A DNA stretch of 64,000 nt from Streptomyces sp. RKAG293 (GTDB lineage: Bacteria; Actinomycetota; Actinomycetes; Streptomycetales; Streptomycetaceae). The stretch is taken from the NCBI RefSeq assembly GCF_023701745.1, contig NZ_JAJOZB010000001.1:2858501-2922500 (forward strand), given 5' to 3'. The notes beneath the pieces are model-generated. The model ran no database searches. It saw nothing but the letters and a program-made list of their open reading frames with translations, and was not told the origin of the DNA. Shown one piece after another: positions 1-8,089 of this stretch. Every line of letters begins with the position of its first letter. The first letter of the stretch is position 1. The translations under genes were made by a program, and so were the position numbers.

Positions 1-509
1 ACTGCGTCCTCTACAACCCGCACAAGCCGAACGGCGGCCTGACCGTCCAGCAGCTGCGCGACGCCAAGATGATCCTGTGGCGCGGCCACTGCTCCGTGCA
101 CGGCCGCTTCTCGATCGACTCGGTCGACGACGTCCGCGCCCGGATCCCCGGGGTCAACGTGCTGGTGCACCCCGAGTGCAAGCACGAGGTCGTCTCCGCC
201 GCCGACTACGTCGGCTCGACGGAGTACATCATCAAGGCGCTGGACGCGGCCCCGGCCGGCTCCGCGTGGGCGATCGGCACCGAGCTGAACCTGGTCCGCC
301 GGCTCGCCAAGGCGCACCCGGACAAGCAGATCGTCTTCCTCGACAAGACCGTCTGCTTCTGCTCGACGATGAACCGCATCGACCTGCCGCACCTGGTGTG
401 GACGCTGGAGTCGCTGGCGGACGGCAAGCTCGTCAACCGCATCCAGGTGGACGAGGAGACCGAGCGGTTCGCCAAGCTCGCCCTGGAGCAGATGCTGGCG
501 CTGCCGTAA
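1..509 (+). CDS. nadA: Quinolinate synthase NadA, C-terminal part
   Basis: This is the last ~168 residues of quinolinate synthase; the window starts inside the gene and the frame is open from base 3. NadA is a cytosolic [4Fe-4S] enzyme that condenses iminoaspartate with dihydroxyacetone phosphate to make quinolinate for de novo NAD synthesis. Visible family motifs are NPHKPNGGL, WRGHCSVH, VHPECKHEVV with a likely cluster-ligand Cys, GTELNLV, and the Cys-rich CFCSTMNR near the end. A strong hairpin follows the stop codon, so this is probably the end of its transcript. The 5' part cannot be assessed. Confidence 0.95.
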   Translation, partial: CVLYNPHKPNGGLTVQQLRDAKMILWRGHCSVHGRFSIDSVDDVRARIPGVNVLVHPECKHEVVSAADYVGSTEYIIKALDAAPAGSAWAIGTELNLVRRLAKAHPDKQIVFLDKTVCFCSTMNRIDLPHLVWTLESLADGKLVNRIQVDEETERFAKLALEQMLALP

Positions 510-535
510 CCACCGGCTCTGCCGTGGAAACGCTG

Positions 536-577
536 AACGGGCGGGCCGGGACCCCTGGGGGTTCCGGCCCGCCCGTT
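536..577 (+). terminator. Terminator after nadA
   Basis: An inverted repeat with a 14-bp perfect GC-rich stem (536-549 with 564-577) starts 27 bases after the nadA stop. The loop itself can pair further (acccc with ggggt). There is no U-tract, as is usual for Streptomyces. It separates nadA from the convergent pspAA gene and could serve both strands. Confidence 0.75.
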
Positions 578-614
578 CATGAGCGGTACGAGGTGCGAGG
601 TGCGATCGCGCGGC

Positions 615-893
615 TCAGCCGGGGATGAGCCCGTCGTCGCCGAGCATCTCCCGGACCTCCGTGAGGGAGGCGTCGGGAGACGGCAGGATCAGCTCCGACG
701 GCTCCAGGGAGGCGTCGGGCAGCGGTTCGCCCAGTTCCCGTACGGCGTCGAGCAGGGCTCCCAGGGTCTTGCGGAAGCCTTCCTCGTCACCGGTCTCGAT
801 CTGGGCGAGCAGTTCGTCGTCCAGCACGTTGAGGCGGGTGAGATGGCCGTCGGCCACCTTCAGCTGCCCCTCCCCCATGATCCTGACGATCAT
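615..893 (-). CDS. PspA-associated protein PspAA
   Basis: A 92-residue protein matching the small PspA-associated PspAA family of actinobacteria. It starts MIVRIMGEGQ and contains an acidic middle and a C-terminal EVREMLGDDGLI. It is on the same strand as, and 80 bp downstream of, the PspA gene, so the two are probably cotranscribed. The family is thought to work with PspA in envelope-stress responses; its exact molecular role is not known. It has no membrane segment or signal peptide and should be cytosolic or PspA-bound. Confidence 0.8.
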   Translation of the reverse strand: MIVRIMGEGQLKVADGHLTRLNVLDDELLAQIETGDEEGFRKTLGALLDAVRELGEPLPDASLEPSELILPSPDASLTEVREMLGDDGLIPG

Positions 894-934
894 GACGGCG
901 CCTCCTAGTCGGTTCGGCTACGGCCCGGCGGTGG

Positions 935-982
935 TCCTGCGTTACTGCTGTCCTGCGTTACTGCTGTCCTGCGTTACTGCTT
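935..982. repeat. Three 16-bp tandem repeats at the pspA 3' end
   Basis: Three back-to-back copies of tcctgcgttactgctg lie at 935-950, 951-966 and 967-982; the last differs at its end. The third copy contains the pspA stop codon (974-976), so the array begins inside the last codons of pspA and runs into the spacer before pspAA. Confidence 0.85.
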
Positions 983-1744
983 GTCCATCCGCGGCTTGTC
1001 CTCGGGCTGCTTTCCGCCCTCGATGGCCTGCTGCGGAGTGCCGCCGGCCAGTTCGGCCTTCATGCGGGCCAGCTCCAGCTCGACGTCCGTGCCACCGGAC
1101 AGCCGGTCCAGCTCGGCCTGGATGTCGTCCTTCTGCAGGCCGCTCTGGTCGTCCAGGGCGCCGGACGCCATCAGCTCGTCGAGGGCACCGGCCCGCGCGC
1201 GCAGCTGCTCGGTCTTGTCCTCGGCACGCTGGATCGCCATGCCGACGTCGCCCATCTCCTCGGAGATGCCGGAGAACGCCTCGCCGATCTTGGTCTGGGC
1301 CTGGGCGGCCGTGTACGTGGCCTTGATGGTCTCCTTCTTGGTGCGGAAGGCGTCCACCTTGGCCTGCAGCCGCTGCGACGCGAGAGTGAGCTTCTCCTCC
1401 TCGCCCTGCAACGTCTGGTGCTGCGTCTCCAGGTCCGTGACCTGCTGCTGCAGCGCGGCCCGGCGCGACAGCGCCTCACGGGCCAGATCCTCACGACCCA
1501 GCGCCAGCGCCTTGCGGCCCTGGTCCTCGTAGGTCGACGACTTCTTCTGCAGCTCGTTCAGCTGCAGCTCCAGGCGCTTGCGCGAGGTGGCGACATCGGC
1601 CACACCCCGACGTACCTTCTGCAGCAGTTCCAGCTGCTTCTGGTACGAGTAGTCAAGCGTCTCGCGCGGGTCCTCGGCCCTGTCCAGGGCCTTGTTGGCC
1701 TTCGCGCGGAAAATCAATCCCATCCGCTTCATGACACCGCTCAT
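974..1744 (-). CDS. pspA: Phage-shock protein A (PspA/IM30/Vipp1 family)
   Basis: A 256-residue, almost wholly helical protein of the PspA/IM30 family, which coats damaged cytoplasmic membrane from the inside as an ESCRT-III-like polymer. The N-terminus (MGLIFRAKANKALDRAEDPR) is the amphipathic membrane-binding helix. It is followed by the typical LDYSYQKQLELLQKVRRGVADV core and long coiled-coil segments rich in Glu, Lys and Gln to about residue 220. A Gly/Pro/Lys-rich tail follows. Alternative starts at Met5 or Met8 are possible because the upstream Shine-Dalgarno is weak. pspAA follows on the same strand. No PspB/PspC genes are nearby, which is normal for actinobacteria. Confidence 0.93.
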   Translation of the reverse strand: MSGVMKRMGLIFRAKANKALDRAEDPRETLDYSYQKQLELLQKVRRGVADVATSRKRLELQLNELQKKSSTYEDQGRKALALGREDLAREALSRRAALQQQVTDLETQHQTLQGEEEKLTLASQRLQAKVDAFRTKKETIKATYTAAQAQTKIGEAFSGISEEMGDVGMAIQRAEDKTEQLRARAGALDELMASGALDDQSGLQKDDIQAELDRLSGGTDVELELARMKAELAGGTPQQAIEGGKQPEDKPRMDKQ

Positions 1745-1938
1745 GGGCCTCGCGCGCCCCCTTCTCGGACTACAGCTCCAGCACCTCTACAGACCCCACA
1801 GTACGGGCCCTGGTTCCATTACCGCACTGTTCGGCGATGGATGCGCTCCTCCCTAGGGACGATCACGGTTCGGTGACCTAAGGCCCAAGGAGTAGGTGAA
1901 GGCTGGGGTTCCCGCCCCGGGGCACGTAACCTGGAGTC

Positions 1939-2526
1939 GTGTTCCGACGTCGTTCCCCAGATGAGCAGGCCTCAACCACCACGGTGCTTGAGGACCAGCC
2001 CCGCGACCCGCAGGCTCCCAAGGGTCGCCCCACGCCCAAGCGCAACGAGGCCCAGGGCCAGCGCCGCACCCGTGCCGTAGTGCCGACCGACCGCAAGGCC
2101 GCCGGCAAGCAGGCACGCGAAGCGCGCCGTGCCGAGATGGCCAAGCAGCGCGAAGCGCTGGCCGGTGGCGACGAGCGCTACCTGCCCGCCCGAGACAAGG
2201 GACCGGTGCGCAAGTTCGTCCGGGACTATGTCGACTCGCGCTACCGCGTCGCGGAGTTCTTCCTTCCGCTCGCGGTGGTCATCCTCGTCCTGAGCATGAT
2301 CCAGAACACTCAGCTGCGGAACCTCTCGCTGCTGCTGTGGATGGTCGTGATCGTCCTGATCCTCGTCGACTCCGTCATCACGACGATCCTGCTGCGCAAG
2401 CAGCTGCGCACCCGCTTCCCGGACAAGAACCTGCGCGGTGCGGTGGCGTACGCCCTGATGCGGACGCTCCAGATGCGCCGGCTGCGGCTGCCGAAGCCGA
2501 TGGTCAAGCGCGGCGTGAAGCTCTGA
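1939..2526 (+). CDS. DUF3043 membrane protein
   Basis: A 195-residue protein of the actinobacterial DUF3043 family. The first ~85 residues are charged and Lys/Arg/Gln-rich (RRSPDEQASTTT, KGRPTPKRNEAQGQRR) and probably cytosolic. The VRKFVRDYVDSRYRVAEFF motif typical of the family follows, then two adjacent hydrophobic spans (about residues 98-115 and 120-140), and a basic C-terminus. Function is unknown. The GTG start at 1939 fits the conserved N-terminus. The stop codon overlaps the start of the methyltransferase gene, which suggests cotranslation. Confidence 0.85.
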   Translation: MFRRRSPDEQASTTTVLEDQPRDPQAPKGRPTPKRNEAQGQRRTRAVVPTDRKAAGKQAREARRAEMAKQREALAGGDERYLPARDKGPVRKFVRDYVDSRYRVAEFFLPLAVVILVLSMIQNTQLRNLSLLLWMVVIVLILVDSVITTILLRKQLRTRFPDKNLRGAVAYALMRTLQMRRLRLPKPMVKRGVKL

Positions 2527-3314
2527 GCACCGGCAGATCCGGGTTCGAGGGCGGCGCGGCCGGCTGGCTGGGCGGTCTCGGCGGACTGCGCAACGTCGTC
2601 CGCCAGGAACTGGTGGCGCGGCAGCTCGACGAGCAGATAACGGCGCGCTTCGCCGTGGGCCGCCGGCTGCGGGTGCTCGACGTCGGCCCCGGCCAGGGCA
2701 CCCAGGCGCTGCGGCTGGCCCGCGCGGGGCACCAGGTCACCGGCCTGGAGTCCGACCCGGCGATGCTCGACGCGCTGCGGACCGCGCTGGCCGTCGAACC
2801 GGAGGGCATACGCGAGCGGGTCGCCCTGATCGCGGGTGACGGCCGGGAGACCGGCCGACACTTCGGCCCCGGCAGCTTCGACCTCGTGCTGTGCCACGGG
2901 GTGCTGATGTACATGGCCGAGCCCGACCCGATGCTGGCCGCGCTGGCCCGGGTACTCGCGCCCGGCGGTCTGCTGTCGCTGCTCGTGCGCAACGCCGACG
3001 CGCTGGCCATGCGGCCGGGGCTGCTCGGCGACTGGCCCGGAGCGCTCGACGCCTTCGGCAGCGAGACGTACACCAACCGGATCGGCCTCGACGTGCGCGC
3101 CGACCGCCGGGAGGCCGTGACCGCGACCCTGAACGGCCTGGGCACCCCGGTGCACACCTGGTACGGGGTCCGGGTCCTCACCGACGCCGCACCGAACGAC
3201 GCGCCGGTACCGGCGGATCTCGAACCGCTGCTGGCCGCCGAGGAACAGGCCGGGCGAACGGACCCGTACCGCGCGGTGGCGGCCCTGCTGCACCTGTGCG
3301 GGGTACGCGCCTAG
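2523..3314 (+). CDS. Class I SAM-dependent methyltransferase
   Basis: A 263-residue cytosolic methyltransferase. Motif I (RVLDVGPGQG) and the acidic residue binding the SAM ribose (TGLESDP) are clear, as are a post-I DLVLCHGVLMYM segment and an APGGLLSLLVRN strand. The substrate cannot be told. No ATG or GTG fits the conserved N-terminus (STGRSGFEGG), so the likely start is CTG at 2523, overlapping the upstream TGA as CTGA. A downstream GTG at the ELVARQ position would cost the N-terminal helix. The frame is also open upstream, but that part only overlaps the DUF3043 gene. Confidence 0.82.
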   Translation: MSTGRSGFEGGAAGWLGGLGGLRNVVRQELVARQLDEQITARFAVGRRLRVLDVGPGQGTQALRLARAGHQVTGLESDPAMLDALRTALAVEPEGIRERVALIAGDGRETGRHFGPGSFDLVLCHGVLMYMAEPDPMLAALARVLAPGGLLSLLVRNADALAMRPGLLGDWPGALDAFGSETYTNRIGLDVRADRREAVTATLNGLGTPVHTWYGVRVLTDAAPNDAPVPADLEPLLAAEEQAGRTDPYRAVAALLHLCGVRA

Positions 3315-3370
3315 TCTCGACCGGCCACGGGATCCACTCTTTCCGCCCCTACAAAAGGGACACTTCGGTC

Positions 3371-4465
3371 ATGAGTGGATCCATGACACGCCTTTTGGCC
3401 ACCCGCCTGGCACGCCCCTGCGCCGCCGTCCTCTGCGCGGCGGCGCTGCTGGTGGGATGCACCTCCGGCTCGGACGAACCGGCCGCCTCCACGACGGGCT
3501 CGTCCTCCGCGACGTCCTCCGTCGCCGCACCCACCTCGTCCGACCAGCTGCAGAACGAGTACCAGCGCGTCGTGAGGAACGTGCTCCCGTCCGTCGTCCA
3601 GATCACCACGGACTCGGACCTCGGCTCGGGCATCGTCTACGACGACCAGGGCCACATCGTCACCAACGCGCACGTCGTCGGCGACGCCCAGAAGTTCAGC
3701 GTCACCCTGGTCACCGGCGGAAACCCGCTGGACGCCGTACTGGTCTCCTCGTACCCGGCGGAGGACCTCGCGGTGATCAAGCTCAGCAGTCCCCCGAAGG
3801 ACCTGAAGCCCGCGAGGTTCGCCGACTCCGCGAAGGTGGAGGTCGGCCAGATCGTGCTGGCCATGGGCAATCCGCTGGGACTCTCGGGCAGCGTCACCCA
3901 GGGCATCGTCTCGGCGGTCGGCAGGACCGTCAGCGAAGGCGGCCAGGGCGACGGCGGTACCGGGGCCACGATCGCGAACCTGGTGCAGACCTCGGCCGCG
4001 ATCAACCCCGGCAACAGCGGCGGCGCCCTGGTCAACCTCGACAACGAGGTCATCGGCATCCCGACCCTGGCCGCCACCGATCCCCAGATGGGCGCGGGAG
4101 CGGCGCCGGGCATCGGCTTCGCGATCCCGGCCTCGACCGTCACCAACATCGCCGGCCAGATCATCAAGGACGGCCGCGTCACCGACTCCGGCCGCGCCGC
4201 CCTCGGCATCACCGCCCGCACCGTGATCGGCGACGACCTCCAGCCGTCCGGCGTCGCCGTGGTCTCGGTGACGGGCGGCGGGGCCGCCGCGAAGGCCGGA
4301 CTCAAGGCGGGCGACGTCATCACCAAGATCGACACGACCGGGATCTCGACGCTGCAGTCCCTCACGGAGGCGCTGGCCGCGCACAAACCGGGCGACAAGG
4401 TCCAGGTGACCTACGAACGGGACGGCGCGACGAAGACGGCGGAGGTCACACTGGGCTCGATCTGA
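3371..4465 (+). CDS. HtrA/DegP-like serine protease lipoprotein with PDZ domain
   Basis: A 364-residue S1C-family protease. An N-terminal signal with lipobox LLVGC places the lipidated Cys at residue 30, so the protein should be anchored outside the membrane. A Ser/Thr/Ala linker follows. The trypsin-like domain has catalytic His101 (TNAHVVG), Asp132 (AEDLAVIKL) and Ser216 (NPGNSGGALV). One C-terminal PDZ domain spans about 270-360 (GLKAGDVITKIDTT). The family degrades or refolds damaged envelope proteins. Another possible start is the in-frame ATG four codons downstream. The gene stands alone and is followed by a repeat-rich spacer. Confidence 0.93.
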   Translation: MSGSMTRLLATRLARPCAAVLCAAALLVGCTSGSDEPAASTTGSSSATSSVAAPTSSDQLQNEYQRVVRNVLPSVVQITTDSDLGSGIVYDDQGHIVTNAHVVGDAQKFSVTLVTGGNPLDAVLVSSYPAEDLAVIKLSSPPKDLKPARFADSAKVEVGQIVLAMGNPLGLSGSVTQGIVSAVGRTVSEGGQGDGGTGATIANLVQTSAAINPGNSGGALVNLDNEVIGIPTLAATDPQMGAGAAPGIGFAIPASTVTNIAGQIIKDGRVTDSGRAALGITARTVIGDDLQPSGVAVVSVTGGGAAAKAGLKAGDVITKIDTTGISTLQSLTEALAAHKPGDKVQVTYERDGATKTAEVTLGSI

Positions 4466-4540
4466 CGGCGTAGGGGGCGCCGCCAAGGGAGAGCGCCCCT
4501 TACGTCACAGCCAGGCCCCGGAATGCCGGGCCGCACAACC

Positions 4541-4702
4541 CGCACGTGGCGTGAGCCCGTCACCCATTTCCCACCGGGGCGTGGACGCGAGGGGCCGGGA
4601 TCGCAGGCGTGGGGGTCCGAAATGCTGCCGAGCTATTTGTGGGCCGCCAGGCCCGTAAATAGTCGATTTCGGACCCCCACGCCGGAGAGCCCGCCCCCGA
4701 CC
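4541..4702. repeat. Palindromic intergenic repeat, copy 1 (inverted relative to copy 2)
   Basis: This copy is the reverse complement of 6289-6475. Its core at 4611-4678 is bounded by 13-bp arms gggggtccgaaat / atttcggaccccc, with a nested ctattt...aaatag and gggcc...ggccc hairpin inside. The flank with the cgcacgtggcg...ggggcgtggacgcgagg block is also shared. Two copies in opposite orientation enclose the small protein gene and cobU. The spacer 4466-4740 holds no gene. Confidence 0.85.
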
Positions 4703-4740
4703 CCGCACCGGCCGGTACCGAACCCGCAACCCCTACGGAG

Positions 4741-4950
4741 TTACTCCTCGTTCCCGTGCAGGCTCATCGGGCCGTAGATCTTGGTCTCCCCGTCGAAGAG
4801 CACGACCTGGTCCGCACCGCCCTCCACCAGGTCCTTCCAGAGCTCACCGATCCAGGACTCCGCATCCCCCTGCGTCGTGAACTCCTCCGGCTGCACCGCG
4901 GGCGCAACCTCGGTGCCGTCGGCCTTCTCGAACCGCCACGTCCACGCCAT
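4741..4950 (-). CDS. Small conserved acidic protein
   Basis: A 69-residue protein starting MAWTWRFEKADGTEV and ending MSLHGNEE, with the segments FTTQGDAESWIGELWKDL and GADQVVLFDGETKIYGPM. I recognise it as a small conserved Streptomyces protein of unknown function. It has no signal, membrane span or Cys. A good ribosome-binding site (gaggagaa, 6 bases before ATG) decides the start at 4950. It is divergent from cobU (118-bp gap), and both genes lie between the inverted repeat copies. Confidence 0.75.
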   Translation of the reverse strand: MAWTWRFEKADGTEVAPAVQPEEFTTQGDAESWIGELWKDLVEGGADQVVLFDGETKIYGPMSLHGNEE

Positions 4951-5068
4951 GTAATTCTCCTCGGTCCTCGGTCCACAGCTGCTGCTGTCCGTCGTGTGCC
5001 TGTCCCGCAGGGTAACCGCATGGCGGACCCGGCGAGCCCGCCGTACGCGGACGCGAGACGATCGGGGG

Positions 5069-6274
5069 GTGGAACTGACACTGCTCGGCACCGGAGGCCC
5101 CGAGGGCCTGCCCCTGCCCGACTGCCCCTGCGCCTCCTGTGCGGGCGCCATCGGCGACCGCGACGGGCCGCGCGCCGCGACCGCCGTCCTCGTGGACGGC
5201 GTGCTGCTGCTCGACCTCACCCCCGGTCTGGCCTTCGCCGCCGCCCGCTCCGGGCACTCCCTCGGCGGCGTGCGGCAGGCACTGCTGTCCCACCCGCACG
5301 ACGGGCCCGCCGTGGAGATCCCCGTCGGCCTGCCGGCGCCCGGCCGCGTCCCCGACGGGCAGGAGCTGACGCTCCTCACCGGGCACCGGGTACGCGCCGT
5401 CCCCACGGACGCACCCGGCACCGGCTACGAGATCGAGGGGCCGGACGGCATGCGCGCCCTGTACCTGCCACCGGGCTGCGCCCCCGCCGGAGTCCAGGAG
5501 GCCGCCGCACCGTACAACGTGGTGCTGTTCGACGCGGTCGACCGGCCCGACGCGCTGGGGCGCCTACGCGCCGCCGGCGCCGTCGGCCCGACCACCGACG
5601 TCGTCGCGGTGCACCTCGACCACAGCGCACCGCCCGGCGCCGAGCTGCGGCGCCGGCTCGCCGCGCTGGGCGTGCGTGCCGTCCCCGACGGCACGACGCT
5701 GGTGGCCGGCGACTACCACGACGTACCGGACGTGCCCCGCCGCACGCTGGTGCTCGGTGGTGCCCGCTCCGGCAAGTCCGCCGAGGCGGAACGTCGGCTC
5801 GCCGCGTTCTCCGACGTCCTGTACGTGGCCACCGGCGGCGCCCGCGAGGGCGATCAGGAGTGGGCGCGCCGCGTCGCGCTGCACCGCGACCGCCGGCCGG
5901 GTACGTGGGCGACGCAGGAGACCTGCGACCTGGTGCCGCTGCTCGCCGTGGACGGCCCGCCGCTGCTCATCGACTGCCTCGCGCTGTGGCTGACGTCCGC
6001 GATGGACTCCGTCGGCGCCTGGGACGACGAGAAGTGGTCGTCGGGCGGCGAACGCGAACTGCACGCCCGGGTCGCCGGGTTGACGGCGGCGTGGCGAGGG
6101 ACGCGGCGGACGGTGGTCGCGGTGAGCAATGAGGTGGGCTCGGGGGTGGTTCCGGGGACGGCGTCGGGGCGCCGGTTCAGGGACGAGTTGGGGCGGTTGA
6201 ACGCCGGTGTTGCGGGCGAGTCGGAGCAGGTGCTTCTTGTGGTGGCGGGTCAGGCGGTTTCGCTGCGCGGCTGA
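5069..6274 (+). CDS. cobU: Adenosylcobinamide kinase/guanylyltransferase CobU with N-terminal MBL-like domain
   Basis: A 401-residue fusion. Residues 1 to ~220 begin LTLLGTGGPEGLPLPDC with a CPCASC cluster, resembling a metallo-beta-lactamase/PhnP-type fold, although the canonical HxHxDH motif is not evident. From ~residue 228 it is CobU: Walker A GGARSGKS (Lys236), VATGGAREGDQEW, the DLVPLLAVDGPPLLIDCL strand, and VVAVSNEVGSGVVP near the end. CobU phosphorylates adenosylcobinamide and transfers GMP to form AdoCbi-GDP for CobS. The start is GTG at 5069 behind a run of G. cobT follows, then cobS further on, completing the nucleotide-loop pathway. Confidence 0.9.
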   Translation: MELTLLGTGGPEGLPLPDCPCASCAGAIGDRDGPRAATAVLVDGVLLLDLTPGLAFAAARSGHSLGGVRQALLSHPHDGPAVEIPVGLPAPGRVPDGQELTLLTGHRVRAVPTDAPGTGYEIEGPDGMRALYLPPGCAPAGVQEAAAPYNVVLFDAVDRPDALGRLRAAGAVGPTTDVVAVHLDHSAPPGAELRRRLAALGVRAVPDGTTLVAGDYHDVPDVPRRTLVLGGARSGKSAEAERRLAAFSDVLYVATGGAREGDQEWARRVALHRDRRPGTWATQETCDLVPLLAVDGPPLLIDCLALWLTSAMDSVGAWDDEKWSSGGERELHARVAGLTAAWRGTRRTVVAVSNEVGSGVVPGTASGRRFRDELGRLNAGVAGESEQVLLVVAGQAVSLRG

Positions 6275-6288
6275 TGGGGCTGTGTCCT

Positions 6289-6475
6289 GGTCGGGGCCGG
6301 GCTCTCCGGCAGGGGGGTCCGAAATCGACTATTTACGGTCCCCCAACCTTCGGCCGGGGGTGCCCCCAGCGGCCCACAAATAGCTCGGCAGCATTTCGGA
6401 CCCCCCTGCCTGCGATCCCGGCCCCTCGCGTCCACGCCCCGGTGGAGGTTGGGTGACGGGCCCGCGCCACGTGCG
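6289..6475. repeat. Palindromic intergenic repeat, copy 2
   Basis: This is the reverse complement of the copy at 4541-4702. The core at 6315-6408 is bounded by gggggtccgaaat and atttcggaccccc and carries an extra ~35-bp C/G-rich hairpin in the middle that copy 1 lacks. Homology continues on both sides (ggctctccgg; cgatcccggcccctcgcg). It starts 15 bp after the cobU stop. The whole 6275-6835 spacer is repeat sequence with no gene. Confidence 0.85.
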
Positions 6476-6669
6476 GATGCCTGCCCTCTCGCGTCCACGC
6501 CCCGGTGGAGGTTGGGTGACGGGCCCGCGCCACGTGCGGATGCCTGCCCTCTCGCGTCCACGCCCCGGTGGAGGTTGGGTGACGGGCCCGCGCCACGTGC
6601 GGGTTGTACCGGCCCCTCACGTTCAGGCCCCGGTGGTGGTGGGTAGGGGCCCGCGCCACGTGCGGGTTG
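6428..6669. repeat. Four 63-bp tandem repeats
   Basis: A 63-bp unit starting gcgtccacgccccggtgg and containing gacgggcccgcgccacgtgc is repeated at 6428, 6491 and 6554. A fourth, decayed unit begins near 6617. The first unit is the end of the palindromic repeat, so the array grew from its edge; copy 1 near 4541 has only one unit. There are no spacers of unique sequence, so this is not CRISPR. Confidence 0.85.
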
Positions 6670-6835
6670 GAGGTGGGAACTCCGGGCCGCAGCCGGTCTG
6701 TCCCGCGCCGACAAGCGGCCCTGCGGCCCGCACCCCACGGCCGGAGGCCGGCCCGCGCCCGCGCGGCCCGTGCCGGCCGGCGCCGGCGGGCGCCCGCTTC
6801 CCCTGGCCCGAGGGGGAGCCGGTACTGTGCGGCGA

Positions 6836-7984
6836 ATGAGCGGCCTGAATCTCGATGACTTCGGCTCCCTGGTGGAGCGTCCCGACGCCGGTGTGCGGCG
6901 TGACGCGCAAGACCGGTGGCAGCGTCTGGTGAGCCCTCCGGGGGCTCTCGGCAAGCCTGCGGAGCTGGCCGAGTGGCTGTCGGCCGCTCAGGGGCGGGTT
7001 CCGGCGCGGCCGATCGCCCGGCCGCGGGTGCTGCTGTTCGCCGGGGACCACGGGGTCGCGAGCCTGGGGGTGTCGGCGCACGAGGCCGGTACCGCGGTGG
7101 CGCTGGTCCGGTCGGTGCTGGACGGCGGGGCGCCGGTGAACGTGCTGGCGCGTCAGTTCGGGGCGCAGGTCCGGGTGATCGACATGGGCCTGGACTGCGA
7201 TCCGGCGGAGCTGCCGGCCGACGTCACCGTGCACCGGGTGCGCCGCGGCTCCGGCCGGGTGGACGTGGAGGACGCGCTCACCGTCGAGGAGGCCGAACTG
7301 GCCTTCCGTGCGGGCATGGCCATCGCCGACGAGGAGGCCGACTCCGGGACCGACCTCGTACTGCTCGGTGACATCAGCGTCGGTGGCACCACGGCCGCCG
7401 GCATCCTCGTGGCAGCGCTGTGCGGTACGGACGCCTCCGTGGTGACCGGCCGCGGCTCCGGGATCGACGACCTGGCGTGGATGCGCAAGTGCGCGGCGAT
7501 CCGCGACGGGCTGCGCCGGGCCCGTCCGGTCCTGGGCGACCAGCTCGAACTGCTGGCCGCGAGCGGTGGTGCGGACCTCGCCGCGATGACCGGCTTCCTG
7601 CTGCAGGCCGCCGTGCGCAAGCTGCCCGTCGTGCTGGACGGCGTCGTCACCGCCGCCTGCGCCCTGGTCGCGCAGCGCGTGGCGTTCCGGGCTCCCGACT
7701 GGTGGCTGGCGGGTCAGGCCAGTGGTGAGCCGGGGCAGGCCAAGGCCCTGGACCGGCTCTCCATCGAGCCGCTGCTCGACCACGGCGTACGGCTCGGCCA
7801 GGGCACCGGCGCGCTGCTCGCGCTGCCGCTGCTGCAGGCCGCGGCGGCGCTGGCGGCGGAGCTGCCGGACGTGTCGGGCGAGCCGGTGGTGGAACGGGCC
7901 CCGGAACCCGTCAGGGAGCCCGTCGCCGTCACGTCGGAGGAGCCGCCCGCGGACCCGCCCCGCGACGCGACCGACACTCCGTAG
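6836..7984 (+). CDS. cobT: Nicotinate-nucleotide-dimethylbenzimidazole phosphoribosyltransferase CobT
   Basis: A 382-residue CobT. It transfers phosphoribose from nicotinate mononucleotide to 5,6-dimethylbenzimidazole, giving alpha-ribazole phosphate for the cobalamin lower ligand. Family motifs seen: SPPGALGKPAELAEWL, LLFAGDHGVASLGVSAHE, NVLARQFGA, LLGDISVGGTTAAG, VVTGRGSGIDD, VLDGVVTAA, and the catalytic-region EPLLDHGVRLGQGTGALLAL near residue 320. The last ~35 residues are a low-complexity Pro/Glu/Val tail beyond the usual ~350. The ATG at 6836 has a weak Shine-Dalgarno (agggggagcc, ~14 bases upstream). It works between CobU and CobS. Confidence 0.94.
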   Translation: MSGLNLDDFGSLVERPDAGVRRDAQDRWQRLVSPPGALGKPAELAEWLSAAQGRVPARPIARPRVLLFAGDHGVASLGVSAHEAGTAVALVRSVLDGGAPVNVLARQFGAQVRVIDMGLDCDPAELPADVTVHRVRRGSGRVDVEDALTVEEAELAFRAGMAIADEEADSGTDLVLLGDISVGGTTAAGILVAALCGTDASVVTGRGSGIDDLAWMRKCAAIRDGLRRARPVLGDQLELLAASGGADLAAMTGFLLQAAVRKLPVVLDGVVTAACALVAQRVAFRAPDWWLAGQASGEPGQAKALDRLSIEPLLDHGVRLGQGTGALLALPLLQAAAALAAELPDVSGEPVVERAPEPVREPVAVTSEEPPADPPRDATDTP

Positions 7985-8089
7985 AGCGCCGTTCCGCCCG
8001 CCCCTGCGGGGGGACCTGCGGGGCGTAGCCGGATCCGGCCACCGCCCCTGCGACGAGGATCCGGACATTCCGTCATAAGATCCACAACC

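Noticed and set aside
4466..5068. Cobalamin riboswitch in front of cobU or cobT
   Set aside because: No B12-box-like sequence was seen upstream of cobU, cobT or cobS on the coding strand.
6428..6669. Possible CRISPR array
   Set aside because: The 63-bp units are contiguous with no unique spacers, and no cas genes are present.
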